Shown here: positions 33,601 to 44,500 of the stretch, one piece after another
Layout of the letters: each line of letters starts with the position of its first letter
How positions within the stretch are numbered: the first letter of the stretch is position 1
Assembly (NCBI RefSeq): GCF_963675165.1
Contig: NC_087386.1
Location: 2,358,169 to 2,422,168, forward strand
Length of the DNA: 64,000 nt
Origin: Halichondria panicea
Lineage: Eukaryota > Porifera > Demospongiae > Suberitida > Halichondriidae
Direction: 5' to 3'
Notes under the pieces: generated by a model
The model's database searches: none
What the model saw: only the letters and a program-made list of their open reading frames with translations
Told to the model about the DNA's origin: nothing
Program-made: the position numbers and the translations under genes

Positions 33601-34501
33601 CAACTAGATCAAGAAATCCCTGAGAGTGACATCATTCTAATCGCGGAGAAATTTCCACACCTGCTGAGCGTGCACAAGGTAGGCAGTACTCTAATTCATA
33701 TACTGTACGTACTTACATAATTATCATTTTTACATTTGGTAAGGGATTGAGCATTGTTCACTGGAACCCCTCAATTGTATATATTCCCTTTGAGTTTCCC
33801 CTAGAAGGTATTTACAAGGGGCAACCCTCACCAAATGAAACCCTGGTTGATCGTTGCTTTTGTACAGGCTTTGACAATTGACGATCTGCAACATGTTTAC
33901 GAGAAACTACACACTGCACATGAAAGTGCCAGCCCTCAGTGGTTCAATCTGGGATTGGCTCTAGGTCTCCATCATTCTGTTCTTGCCATCATCAAGATCC
34001 AAAATCATAACGAGTGTGTGTCATGCTTGCGTGACATGTTGGTTAAGGTCCTAAGTACGCAACATGTAACATGGAGTCTCCTGTCAGGCGCTCTCAAAAA
34101 GCCCACAGTGGATCTCATCAATTTGGCTGATAGCATCACAGGTAACTATTTTCAATGTTTGCGTATTTTTTGATTAGCCTGGCTGCATGTGGGTCATTTT
34201 TAGTGCTTGTTATAGACTATCATTATCTTAGCTTTTTTCTTTGCATTCAGCCACAACTCCTAACCTGCTCGATCGACTCAACCTCACCCCAGCTGACCTT
34301 GGTGATGTAACTGATGTCACACGTCGTTATGGCAATCAAGCTGGAGTGGCTCATGCATTGGGAGCGTGGCGAAGTGTGAATCCTTCCAGGGCTACCTTCA
34401 GGGCCTTGGTAGAAATTGCCATAGGACTGAAAAGCGGAGACACTGCTACAGACATTTGTAGATTCATTGTAGAGAATACGAGTGGAACTGACCGAAACTG
34501 A
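24620..34501 (+). CDS. Coiled-coil / Roc-COR-like GTPase / double death-fold protein, copy A
   Basis: Predicted about 1,100 aa. Exons: 24620-24694, 24899-24910, 25808-25810, 26019-26021, 26268-26270, 27574-27585, 27848-27850, 28435-28437, 28549-28551, 28709-28711, 28886-28927, 29261-29462, 30857-32950, 33010-33072, 33273-33347, 33396-33443, 33539-33678, 33868-34141 and 34251-34501; all phases join. Domains: variable coiled coil (residues ~26-121); P-loop GTPase with Walker A GPAGTGKT (~147), DCGGQPQFHD (switch II, Roc-like) and VGTFLD at the G4 position; a COR-like region (YYPSILPNTVFVDAQ); a linker of short related exons (MEDVCLKT, SDQ motifs); a death fold (WFNLGLALGL, C-terminal TWSLLSGAL); and a second death fold (GVAHALGAWRSVNPSRATFR). 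No signal peptide or membrane helix, so probably cytosolic. The architecture resembles Roc/COR-death signalling proteins. Function unknown; an immune or self-recognition role is inference. Confidence 0.8.
25047..25633. mobile_element. Palindromic-end element in coiled-coil gene intron, unit A
   Basis: The left end (ACTCGTAGTATAGCCTCC, then GAAGGCCTGCTATCGACTGC) is mirrored on the right (GCGGCCTGGGATCGAGGC, TACTCGTAGTAG). Unit A has lost part of the right arm (the GCAAGCAGTCGATACCAGGC block) that units B (41949-42555) and C (60071-60677) keep. It lies between the first 12-nt and first 3-nt exon. No coding sequence. Confidence 0.7.
26713..27553. mobile_element. 841-bp TA-insertion element, unit A only
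   Basis: The inverted ends CAGTAGCCCTCATATAAAAG and CTTTTATATGAGGGCTACTG are perfect, with TA duplicated at 26711-26712 and 27554-27555. The empty site ACATGTACCATTTG is present in units B (about 43631) and C. It inserted only 20 bp upstream of a 12-nt exon. No transposase frame was seen. Confidence 0.9.
27988..28299. mobile_element. 312-bp hAT-like MITE, unit A only
   Basis: TACAGACG is duplicated on both sides (27980-27987, 28300-28307), an 8-bp target duplication as in hAT elements. The ends share TAGACTGGCGGCGA in inverted orientation, and subterminal arms GACTGGCAAACTGCCTATCA are also inverted. Unit B reads TGTACAGACGTGTACTTG without it (about 44060). Confidence 0.9.
29463..30856 (+). 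other. Large intron before the GTPase exon, copy A
   Basis: Intron between the 202-nt coiled-coil exon and the 2.1-kb GTPase exon. It contains a TACCGTA-type MITE and otherwise unremarkable AT-rich sequence. Splicing gives GAG GAA G|AA TCG, in frame. Confidence 0.7.
30071..30275. mobile_element. TACCGTA-type MITE, unit A
   Basis: The ends TACCGCAAAATTTTCGAGG and CCTCGAAAATTTCGCACTA are inverted. It is a degenerate relative of the element at 51330-51553, sharing AACATTGTGCAACGAAAT and the AGCGGTC / TGACTGCTTACCGG boxes in matching orientation. Confidence 0.75.
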
Positions 34502-34604
34502 TTTATACATAATGTTTTATTGATACTATTTTGTCTGCAATGCTTTGCTTTTCTGCACATTAATTTTTTGGTAGTCTCTGTGAGAAGTTGAACTGAGCAT
34601 GTGC

Positions 34605-34755
34605 AGTATTAGCCTCGACTCAAGTCCGCTTTACAGCGGCCTTGAATCGAGGCTAGTGCAGTATTAGCCTCGATCCCAGGCCGAGTTTTCGCTAACAACT
34701 AGTTGTTTGCCTAACCGTTATAAAAGGGAAACCTCGGCCTGGGATCGAAGCGCCC
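34605..34755. mobile_element. Small fold-back elements 3' of copy A
   Basis: Two hairpins side by side: AGCCTCGACTCAAGTCCGC opposite GCGGCCTTGAATCGAGGCT, and AGCCTCGATCCCAGGCCGAG opposite CTCGGCCTGGGATCGAAG. They are absent from the matching flank of copy B at about 50400-50450. The CCTGGGATCGAGGCTA motif links them to the element at 25047-25633. Confidence 0.7.
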
Positions 34756-35041
34756 ACACATTGAAAAAGCCGTCATCACATTGCTAAAGTCAAAGTGCAG
34801 TTAGTAGAATTAAAAGAATAATCATGTCTTGAAATATTGAAATCCAACCTTCAAGACAAAGAGACTCTGTGCTTTGTTTATCTTTCCTCCTACTATGAAC
34901 AGGTTATAGCTGACAGGGTGAGTTGCAATATGCAAGGGGCCTTCCAGACCTTCTCTTGAAATGGCTGAATGCATGAATTCACCTCATCGAATGACTAGAT
35001 CTTTCATGGACTCACTTCTGGCGTTCTGGCCTGGTCTACAG

Positions 35042-35043
<2 letters not shown>

Positions 35044-35105
<62 letters not shown>

Positions 35106-35107
35106 AC
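35044..35107 (+). repeat. CA microsatellite, unit B
   Basis: Pure CA run after the EDEM3 exon-7 donor, orthologous to 17291-17373. Confidence 0.95.
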
Positions 35108-35663
35108 ATGCACTGACTAAGAGAAACCACTAGCTCCCTTTTAGGGGCCGTAACTTGTGTCCAATTTATTTGTAGCTCTTTGATAAAGGTACCACAAAAT
35201 GGTAGACTGAGATCAACAATTGTTTTTCGTGCCGTAGTTTTCTGTTTTGCCTTAATATCTCTGAACCTCTCTAGAACAGTTTGACATAGAAAAGTACTTC
35301 TTAGAGGCGTCCGTCTATTGTAGTCTGCAGTATACATTTTTGTATATACTGTACTTACCTAACCTTCATGTTTAAAATGACGGGGTTTGTTGTATCTATC
35401 TCCAGGTTCTGTGGGGTGACGTAGACACAGCTATACACATTCACGACATGCTTTATCATGTGATGGAGAGACACAACTTCCTACCCGAGGCATTCACTCA
35501 TGACTTCAGGGTTCACTGGGGAAACCACCCTCTCAGGCCTGAGTTCATTGAGAGCACTTACTTCCTCTACAAGGTACACCGTCATGTGTGTGTGGGGTGT
35601 GTGGGTGTTTGTGTGTGGGGGGATGGGGGTGGGTGTGTGTGTGTGGGGTGGGTGGGGGTCTAC

Positions 35664-36500
35664 GGAATTCAAGTTATGGCAGCTGAAAAGAATAATTAAA
35701 TTGAGGGGGGGGAGAGAGTTGCAGTTAATTTCAACAGCTAGTACCGTTGATCGAATCTCCAAAATTTTGTGATTTTCGGGAAATTTCCTTTCAAATGATG
35801 TATTTCAATCCAAAATTTCGTCGGGGCCATAATTTGTCATTTTTCGGCCTTGGACCATGGGCTATTATTCATGGTATCGCCTAATTGGCAAATACTTTTA
35901 TCGTTTAAATAAGAATTTTGATGATGCTATTTGAAAGGTGTGTTTCTAAGCTTTCAGAAAATAATATTATCGTTGAAATTGGATCCATGGAATTCAAGTT
36001 ATGGCAGCTGAAAAGAATAATTAAATTGAGGGGGGGGGGGGGGGGGGAGTTGCAGTTAATTTCAACAGCTATTAACTTTAGTACCGTTGATCAAATCTCT
36101 AAAATTTTGTGATTTTCGGAAAGCTTAGAAAATTTCCTTTCAAATGATATATTTCAATCCAAAATTTCGTTGGGGCCATAATTTGTCATTTTTCGGCCTT
36201 GGACCATGGGCTATTATTCATGGTATCGCCTAATTGGCAAATACTTTTATCGTTCAAATAAGAATTTTTTTGATGATGCTATTTGAAAGGTGTGTTTCTA
36301 AGCTTTCAGAAATAATATTATCGTTGAAATTGGATCCACGGAATTCGAGTTATGGCAGCTGATAAATTGAGGGGGGGGAGAGTTGCAGTTAATTTTAATT
36401 TGGGGGTGGGTGTGTGTGTGTGGGGTGGGGGTGGGTGTGTGTGTGTGTGTGGGGGTGTGTAGGGGTGGGAGTGTGTGTGGGGGTGGGGGAGTGTGTTTAC
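35664..36500 (+). repeat. About 335-bp intronic tandem repeat, unit B
   Basis: Copies start at 35664, 35989 and 36340 with the same GGAATTC(A/G)AGTTATGGCAGC opening. A run of about 17 G lies at 36030-36047. Followed by a G/T-rich low-complexity tail ending in GTGTTTACTC. Confidence 0.9.
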
Positions 36501-38157
36501 TCTATGCATTAGCTGTACATGTATATATCATTTTCTGTTGTTTCGAAGAAAGCATCTCAGTAATTGGAATATTTCTGTAAGTACTGTAATCAACCCCTAG
36601 CGTGTGATGCTACTGCTCTACTCTACTCTCTGTATTATTTTGATGGCTAAGTAGTTAATGAACGATTATGTTGTGTTGCTACTGCAGGCGACTGGAGATC
36701 CATACTACCTGGACGTGGGTCGATCAGTGGTGAACAACTTGAACAAGTACGCCAGAGTGAGGTGTGGCTTCACTGCCATCAAGGACCTCAGGACCAACGC
36801 TCACGAGGACAGGTAAGTCAGGGGAACCATTATATACTAATAGTTAGAATTTAGTTCCCATGTAGATCTTGCAAAAACGTATAATAATCGGTACTTGTAT
36901 GGCATCACAATCCTTGCCAGAATGCAAAGGTTAGATCGCAAAGTGTCATTCACAAAGGGCTTAATATTCTAGTAGTACGATATCATTTCATTGGCAATCT
37001 TCGATACTGTATAGAATGGACTCCTTCGTACTGGGGCTGAGACGTTCAAGTATCTGTTCTTGTTGTTTGCTGACGAGGGGGACAGTCCCCTGAACATGGA
37101 TGACTTTGTGTTCACGACTGAGGCCCACCTCTTCCCCCTCTCCCTCACCAGCGCTAACACCACCCTCAATAGAGTCGTCCATGAGGCAGTGAGTGGGTAC
37201 AATACATACACGGTGAAGCAGCCATGCTACTTCAGAACATAATATTAGCATTTTTCAAGTACAGCTGCACATCGTAGGGTGGGGGGGGGGTAAGGCAGCT
37301 CTTTTATAGAGAGTACCTTCTTTTGAATGAGGTTATGGTAGCCTGGCTGTGTGAGTGTGTCAGGTGTTGTTCTCTCTCTGTGTAGTTGCTGGTGAAGAAC
37401 ACAGACCTGGTGAATATGAGCACTGTCACTGTCACCACTAGCGGACCAGACTCTTCTGGGAAGGCAGCAAAGAACAAACCAGTTGCTGACAGCTTCACTA
37501 AAGGTTCACTGAAACACACACTAGACACCATGTACAGTAGTAGCCAATAATCCTGTCTAGTCAGCACAGTTGTAGTTGTTTATAATTATACACCCCCTCG
37601 CACCCACACACACACACCACACCCACACACACACACACACACCATGAATTAAGTAGCTACTGTATTTGTCTGGAGATGGTTTCCAAACTTGTACACCTCC
37701 ATCACTAACCCCCCCCCCACACACACACAGGCGTCTCCTGTTCACTGACGAGAGTGTCCTCCCTCACGAGGTGGGTAAAGGAGAGGCTGCTGTCAAATGG
37801 TATAAGAGACAAAGCAAGGGCAAACTCCACCCACTCAATCAGAGGTGGATTATAACGAGCAGGGGCCCACTCATGATGTGTGTAGTTCATGGTTCATCGA
37901 GCCAGTACAGTGGATGGAAAGCTCTCTACTGGGCAAAGTGGAGGGGAAGGTGAGGCTGCTACTTGTGCATTAGCGAGATACGTATCTTTGAAAGCTCGTA
38001 ATTTGTGTTCAGATTGTCCAATTTCAAACTAATTGATGCATTCAAGAGCTCTCAGAATTACCTTTCCAATGTTGTGCTTAGATACATGTACTAGTCTTGT
38101 GATTAGTCAAAATCCAATTTTAACAAAGACTATAATTATAGCCTTATATATTATATA

Positions 38158-38300
38158 CAGTAGAACCTCGATTATCCGGACACCTTGGTTCCAGAAGCAG
38201 GCCGGATAAGTGAATATGCCAGATAATCGAATAGATAAACCACGCCTTGATCCACCCACTTTATTGAAAAACATCAGTGCCACATGCGCAGAAGATAAGC
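38158..38300. mobile_element. Truncated pogo/Tigger-like MITE, unit B only
   Basis: The left end CAGTAGAACCTCGATTATCC and the next about 120 bp match the complete element at 63623-63929, but the right terminal repeat is missing and the sequence returns to the unit (GCCTTGCGTT). Units A and C lack it. Confidence 0.85.
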
Positions 38301-38339
38301 CTTGCGTTATTTTCAACTGTATAATTTACTATACATTTT

Positions 38340-38343
<4 letters not shown>

Positions 38344-38419
<76 letters not shown>
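38344..38419 (+). repeat. CA microsatellite, unit B
   Basis: CA run with a single CG interruption, between the EDEM3 and SRD5A3 pseudogenes. Much longer than its counterparts at 20506-20550 and 56528-56549. Confidence 0.95.
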
Positions 38420-38423
<4 letters not shown>

Positions 38424-39154
38424 GGTAGATTCTGTGTCTCAAGTGCTCGGCTCGTCTGGGGTCATTCAACTAGTCAGGTGATCAGTGCTCGTGTGGGCAG
38501 TGGGTCACGCCCTCCTTCCAGATACACAAGGCACGAATAGACGAAACCAGAACACTCACTAGGAGAAAAGTGGACAAAACTGAATAGCTAGCAAATTACT
38601 GAATTATTGTCCAAATTCAAACATTAATTTTTTCGATCATTTGAAGGTTTATTGCTTGAACAATAAATGATGTCATACTAATTCAATGTACCATGTACTG
38701 CATGTACAAATAATAGCATAAGAAGCGTCAATTATTATTCACTGCAAATCATTTTTCGATCATTAATTTGATAAATTTTTGATTGGAGAATATGAATGAT
38801 ACCACACAGTACTGCATGTACATAGCATAAATTATATTAGCAACTAATAAACAAATGGTCATAACAATTTGCCTGTTGTTTGGATAGTCCTCAAACTTGT
38901 GTCTATAGCAAACGTGAGTCTGCTTGGCAGTGACAGCCGCCGTACTGTGGCTTGTTCTTGGCTGCTCTGAGTTGTGCAAGGATGACGTGACATCGGTACT
39001 GATGTGTGTAGGCCCAGAGGAACAACAGAGTGGCTACAATCAGGCCAGCAAGGGGTGAGTCTGCAATAAAACATTCATCAAGGCTGACATTCAAATAGAG
39101 ACTCCTAAACAAGAATTAACAACCCACACACAAGTCAACAATTACACAGTAGTA

Positions 39155-39371
39155 CCAAGGGCGTATAAAAGAAGAGAGGGCATGCAACTCCTATATGAGC
39201 AGAGTTCAAACGTGTGGATGTGCATGACAGTGCATGAAGTGCTAAAAATAAAAATTTCTATTTTTAGCACTTCATGCAAATGCACACATTCCTCCGCCCA
39301 CGTTTGAACTCTGCTAGCTACGTGTACTGATAGTGGAGTTGCATGCCCTCTCTTCTTTTATACGCCCTTGG
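39155..39371. mobile_element. Fold-back MITE, unit B
   Basis: Orthologue of 22245-22467 with the same CCAAGGGCGTATAAAAG arms and TAGTA on both flanks. Confidence 0.85.
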
Positions 39372-39424
39372 TAGTACACTTACAATTAATACTTAATCAA
39401 GGTATGTACAATTACTAGACTGAA

Positions 39425-39613
39425 TACCGTACAGAGGTGGGTCATTTTCGTGGGGCAAAATATTTGTGGTGTTCGTGGTTGGACCTCTAACCACGAATGA
39501 AGCGACTTTGCCTACCGTTACCTGCTCCAACCACGAAAATATTACCCACGAAATGTCTCAATATTGCTGAACAACGAATATTTTGTCCCCCGAAAAATAC
39601 CCGCTATACGGTA
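39425..39613. mobile_element. TACCGTA-type MITE, unit B
   Basis: Orthologue of 22521-22709: TACCGTACAG at the left, TATACGGTA at the right. Confidence 0.7.
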
Positions 39614-40120
39614 TGACTATACCTGAATTCAAATGCAGCAGTGCTGTTGGTCCCAATAGCGGTAGTCGTGTGTGCAGTAGACAGTGGCTGGTATAGTAGA
39701 GGAATACAGAGTAGTTCCTCACCACCCCCCACACGTAGAAGTGGGTGAACCACCTGCAGAGGGGAATAAAGACCTCCTTAGACTGGGACAATGCAATTAC
39801 AACAACTACAAGTCAGGACAGTCTCAGCTAGGGAGCTCACTATTGTAAATCACAATCCAGTACTTAGCTAGGTGTTACAAGCTAGACTTGTAGGGGGTTC
39901 TCGTTACAAGAGGTAGACTGATACACTGTATATATTGACCCTGACTGACCTCCTTGAGTCTTGGGCACACTAGGGATCATCCAGCTCCAGTCACTCTCAC
40001 TCCTCAGCTTACCATACTCGTACACATCTCTGGTGAAACTTGGCAGATATTGAACTAGCAGTCCAGAACCAATCCACAGTAGCCAGGATATGCTCACATG
40101 CTGCATTAGCTGATCAGCCA

Positions 40121-40179
40121 TTAGCCTCTGGCACGAGAGTGGTAGACCAGCTTCCCCGCTTTGTCACTGAGATCTGCAC

Positions 40180-40210
<31 letters not shown>

Positions 40211-41307
40211 GGGGTGAGTGTGTGTGTGTGTGTGTGTGTGTGGGGGGGGTGAGTGGGTGTGAGAGGAAGGACATTCTGTACTATATATAACAGTGGTAGC
40301 AACACTGAATTGAAACAGTACACACACAAGAAACAGCAAGTGCTGGTGTTGCCCAGCTGTGCATGTCCAATGCTGACACAGGAAAAAGCATGACCTTATA
40401 ATTAAGTCTACAAAATATGGATGGCAGATATAAATACGTACCAAACTCAATGAAGTGGTACGGTCCACTGGCCTTGTGTACATCGTTGCCATGTTGCTCA
40501 CTGAAGTCTTTGTGTAGATTCTCGAGGTAGTTAAAGGCCAGCTTGGCAGGATAGGTGAGGTCACACAGGGCGAGGTAGCATATCCCCTCCTCAAGAATGT
40601 AGCTATGTGGGGGGTCCATGTTAGTGTGTGTGCTTCAAGCTCAAAGTCATCGCCCCTCATCCACCATTAAACTGGAGTATAATACCACCAACCAAGTTCC
40701 AACTATTCTTAGACTACATGTACACTGGTAGTTCCTTGTTAGACAATCACTATAGAGGGACCTATGTATAACACACACCACTTACAATGTGTATGGTACA
40801 GTTAAGCAAATGCTCACAAACAAAAGGCCATCCATTGCATCAGTTTATACCATGACAGAGCACCAATCATCATACACACCACGAGGCAATAATGACATTC
40901 ACAGGAGAGTGCTTACTGGAACACCATACGACCCGGGTCACACTCGATTGAGCATCGAGGGGGGCTGACTGACGACAGCTTGCGGAATATCTGCTTGGCC
41001 TTGGGTTGGTATTCAGCATAATCCCGGCCAGACTGCAGAGGGAGAATGCAACAATTCAGTTAATTCAAGCTGTTAAGATAGCACACACTACACACGTATT
41101 ATTCTAGCAAGCTTCTCTTTATATGTCTACAGAATCATGACTTGACAACTATTCATGTCACTGAGCTGCATACAGTACAGTGTCCTGATGGGACCAATGC
41201 AGACTGTACTGTATTATCTACTGTAGCTCCTCTACCTCTTCATTGACAATGGATGAGGACAGAGGTAGTCCATCACTGGCTCTGGCAATTAGTGTCAGGT
41301 GGGCCAT
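40121..41307 (-). pseudogene. SEC22B: SEC22-like longin-only fragment, copy B
   Basis: Exons 41236-41307, 40917-41032, 40442-40602 and a last exon ending at 40121. It reads YILEEGICYLALCDLTYPAK and ASGPYHFIEF, then a short tail ending in the TAATG overlap with the SRD5A3 start. As in copy A there is no SNARE motif or anchor. The longin frame itself is open. Confidence 0.75.
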
Positions 41308-41515
41308 TGTTCCTGAGCTCTTCTTTCTTCAGTGCTTCTTCTTCTGATAGGTACTTGCTTTATGTATGTTCTGTGCTCTATTTGGAACAATAATTATGTG
41401 TCCTTTGAACCCTTTCTTTATTGAACAATGTGTGGGTGTTGCTACAAGCCCCACCCCCTCATGTCTCTAGCCACCCACAAAGAAATATAAGGGGCGTTCC
41501 AGACCTTCTCTTGAA

Positions 41516-44500
41516 ATGGCTGAATCTACAACACTGAATGCTGCTAGTTCCCCACAATTGATGGAGGATGGGCTCACTGATTTGGATAGGGTATGATATT
41601 CACATGATAGATAGATACTCAATGATCAGTGCATTCTCCTAGTGTCTAGATGTACTTGTTGACCACCCATAAACACACTTGGCATCATTCATTCATCACA
41701 GTATAGTGCCTACACTCTCTACCCTGTCAGTGGGAGGTGTTTTATCTCATGTTGTTATTCTCTCCACATGTACCACTCTCTCTGGATGGACAACAGGGAT
41801 GGATTAAGGTACGTTGTGTGCAATCACATTCTACCAAGCTGACATGCTTGTGCTCTGAGCACTTGTTGTTAGGAGGTAGACAGTATAAAGAAGAGCACAT
41901 ACGGATAACTGAATGTGATACTATTCCTTAATTGAGACAAGTAGATCTACTCGTAGTATAGCCTCCTTCACCGGCCTTCATAGAAAAGAAGGCCTGCTAT
42001 CGACTGCTTGCGCATGCGCCAAATTATTGGATATTTTTCACCGTAAAATTTCCTATAATACTGGATTCATCAGAGAAAATATCCTAAAAGTCATACACAG
42101 AGCTATATAGCTAGCTAGCTAGAGACAGAGCTGTGTATGTTTGTTGTACAGCTATTTTCTTCTGATAGAATCAGTAGCAGTAGTATAGTAGACTTTCACC
42201 AAAGTTAGTGTTAAATGGGCGTGGCCTGTCCATATAGGTTCTTGTCAGCTTTCACTCCGTTCCGACGATCGTCATCCACACTGTTGCAGGCTGTGAGTCT
42301 TTTGTTAACATAGCAGGCTAAGGGTAGCTATCAGAGAATGCTATCAGATGGGCTAGAAACTCAATCGAACTTTCTATCTACTTCCTTCAATCCACTTTCG
42401 TTCGTTGTGATGTCACAGTTTTACTGAGCATATACGATGTTATCCAAAGCCCCCAGATACCCGGGGGATATTAGCGCATGTGCAAGCAGTCGATACCAGG
42501 CCCACTTCCCTAAGTGAAGTGGGAAGTGCGGCCTGGGATCGAGGCTACTCGTAGTAGTACCTGAAGTATGCATGGTTAATCAAGTGTTTCAGTCTGCATG
42601 TTTGGCTGTCCACAATTGTTTCCCCTCCCCTGTGTCATGCAATCACCAGTGTACTGTATCACTGCACTAATGTTCTCTTCCTTCCATTTCATGAATCTCC
42701 ACCTCACCTTTGACCGACCCTCTGAAACAACAGGATGTAAGTTGGTGTGTGTTGTCACAGAGTATTTAGTGTCTGTTGCATATTCTGTGATGTTTCTACT
42801 TCCCCATTATTACTCTTGTGTGTGTGCAGTGCCATAGTGTTATATAGGGAAATATTTAGTATGATCACATTCAACCTCGTAATCATTCATTTACTATCTT
42901 CCCACTGTTTGCCCTGTGGACTCTCCCTCTTTGGATCAACAGCTTGTAAGTTGTGTTTGCACGTGCACACTCATTTTAATTGTTACTATAGGAACTCGTA
43001 AATTATCTTTGTCTCTTTCCATATTGTCAACTTGGTATTAGCCGAGGCCCACACAACTTATTAGGTTGTACTTTTAATATTCGTAGAATATACACCTAAG
43101 TTCATTAGTTGGTACGTACATTATCGTGTTTGTCTCTTCCCATGCACACACTCATTCCTATGTTGGACCACACACTGATTTGGACTACTGTAGGAGGTGA
43201 GCTTCTTACGAGTACTCAATGTCCACACACTAAAATGGTTCAGCTGCAATGTGTACGGATGTACTGGTTACCTAGCATCATTAGCGTGTGTCCCTTGTCC
43301 TCTAGAGCTGACCCTCTCCCTCGTATAGGGTAGACCACGGCTTTAAACTTGTTCAATTCGTAATCCCATTTTACGGGCACAAGTTCGAAATACCACCATT
43401 GTGTACATTGTGTACATGTAAATTTGTGTTTATGTAAATTCCCCAACCAATTAAGTGCCCTACTGAACCTAAAACTTGTTGCCTATTTCTCAATGTTTCC
43501 CCAACTTTTTTATTTTTTAGCTTTTCTTACCATGTCTAGCCACTTGTTGCTATGTGTAGTCAGTCCCATACACACCAGCGTTCAACTGATCTGATGTCTT
43601 GTATGTGTGTTAAGATTAAATCTCTCCCTCACATGTACCATTTGATGTGTCTCAGGATCAGATTAAGGTATGTTGTGATTGTGTGTGTGTCTCATGGAGT
43701 GCATGTATTGTATTGTACGACAAACAAAATCATACGTATCAAAGTTGTACATGTAAGATGCTTGTTGTACCGTTTACCGTCCCTTCCACTGACCCACCCA
43801 CTGACCCTTCCATTATCTGCTATTGCTAGTACTGAGTACCTGTGTGTGTACTAGCCAGTGTGTGTACTACCAGTGTTCATATCACTCTCTCCTCACATGT
43901 ACCCTCTGTGGACTGTTACTCAACAACAGATGGTGAGTTTATTGCATGTACATATAATGGCGTACTAGGCTGACTTGTATACATGTACTACTGCATGAAG
44001 GCAGAAAGAATAACTTGCGTGACTTTATTTAGGATTAGTACGTACTGAAAGTTTCATGCTGTACAGACGTGTACTTGCAATCATTGATGTATACATGTGT
44101 GAATGCATTCGTGTATTTGAACATGTTCATTTCTCTACATGTCCGTGTCCTACTGCTTGTTAATGTGACTACTGCTAATGATTACTGGAATAACAGAATG
44201 TAAGTTACAGTATGCAGACATGTATGAATGCACTCACTGCTCCTACCATCATCCCCCTCTCTCTGTTTCCATGTGTGTCTTACGCTTGTGTCTCATTGGA
44301 CTAAACAGAAGGTGAGCAGGACACTGCACTGACTTGTGACTGTACTTGTGTCAGTATTGTTTGAGTTGCATGAGTACATGTGTATTGGCATTCATAGTGT
44401 ACAGGTTTGTGATTATATTCTTTTCTCTCTCCCTACATTTCCATGGTTACTGAATATCTGGAACGATAGGAAGTGAGTCAAACAATGTTGGCAAACATAC

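Larger units (their letters stand above)
15063..34970 (+). repeat. Segmental duplication unit A
   Basis: This is a near-identical version of 50637-64000 (unit C) and, from 17220 onward, of 34971-50636 (unit B). The left edge is sharp: ACAGTGCAGCACATAGAG begins the homology at 15063 and at 50637, with unrelated sequence before it (XDH exon versus the end of unit B). The unit contains EDEM3 (+), SRD5A3 (-), SEC22 (-) and the coiled-coil/Roc-COR/death gene (+). Unit-specific insertions at 20855, 26713, 27988 and 30071 distinguish it. Confidence 0.9.
34961..37949 (+). pseudogene. EDEM3: EDEM3-like copy B, 5'-truncated, fused to a foreign ATG
   Basis: Unit B begins inside EDEM3 exon 7. Exons: 34961-35041, 35406-35573 ([16 protein letters not shown]), 36688-36812 ([15 protein letters not shown]), 37015-37188, 37386-37503 and probably 37731-37949. 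The signal peptide and the first two thirds of the mannosidase domain are missing. The extra GG at 37031-37034 is the frameshift shared with the other copies. The first exon starts with ATGGCTGAA from the 5' end of the coiled-coil GTPase gene, in frame with the EDEM3 sequence (MAECMNSPHRMTRSF). Without a signal peptide and with the frameshift it cannot make an ER mannosidase. Confidence 0.85.
38749..40121 (-). pseudogene. SRD5A3: SRD5A3-like polyprenol reductase, copy B
   Basis: Same exon remnants as copy A: start at 40121 (MADQLMQHVSISWLLWIGSG), the WFTHFYVWGVVRNYSVFLYY exon (about 39620-39755) and a terminal piece with SLYLNVSLDECF, LWAYTHQYRCHVILAQLR and HKFEDYPNNRQ. A private 21-bp in-frame deletion removes HALVYWR from the first membrane region (near 40050). 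The shared loss of the central helices and of the GDWFE block makes it non-functional. Confidence 0.75.
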
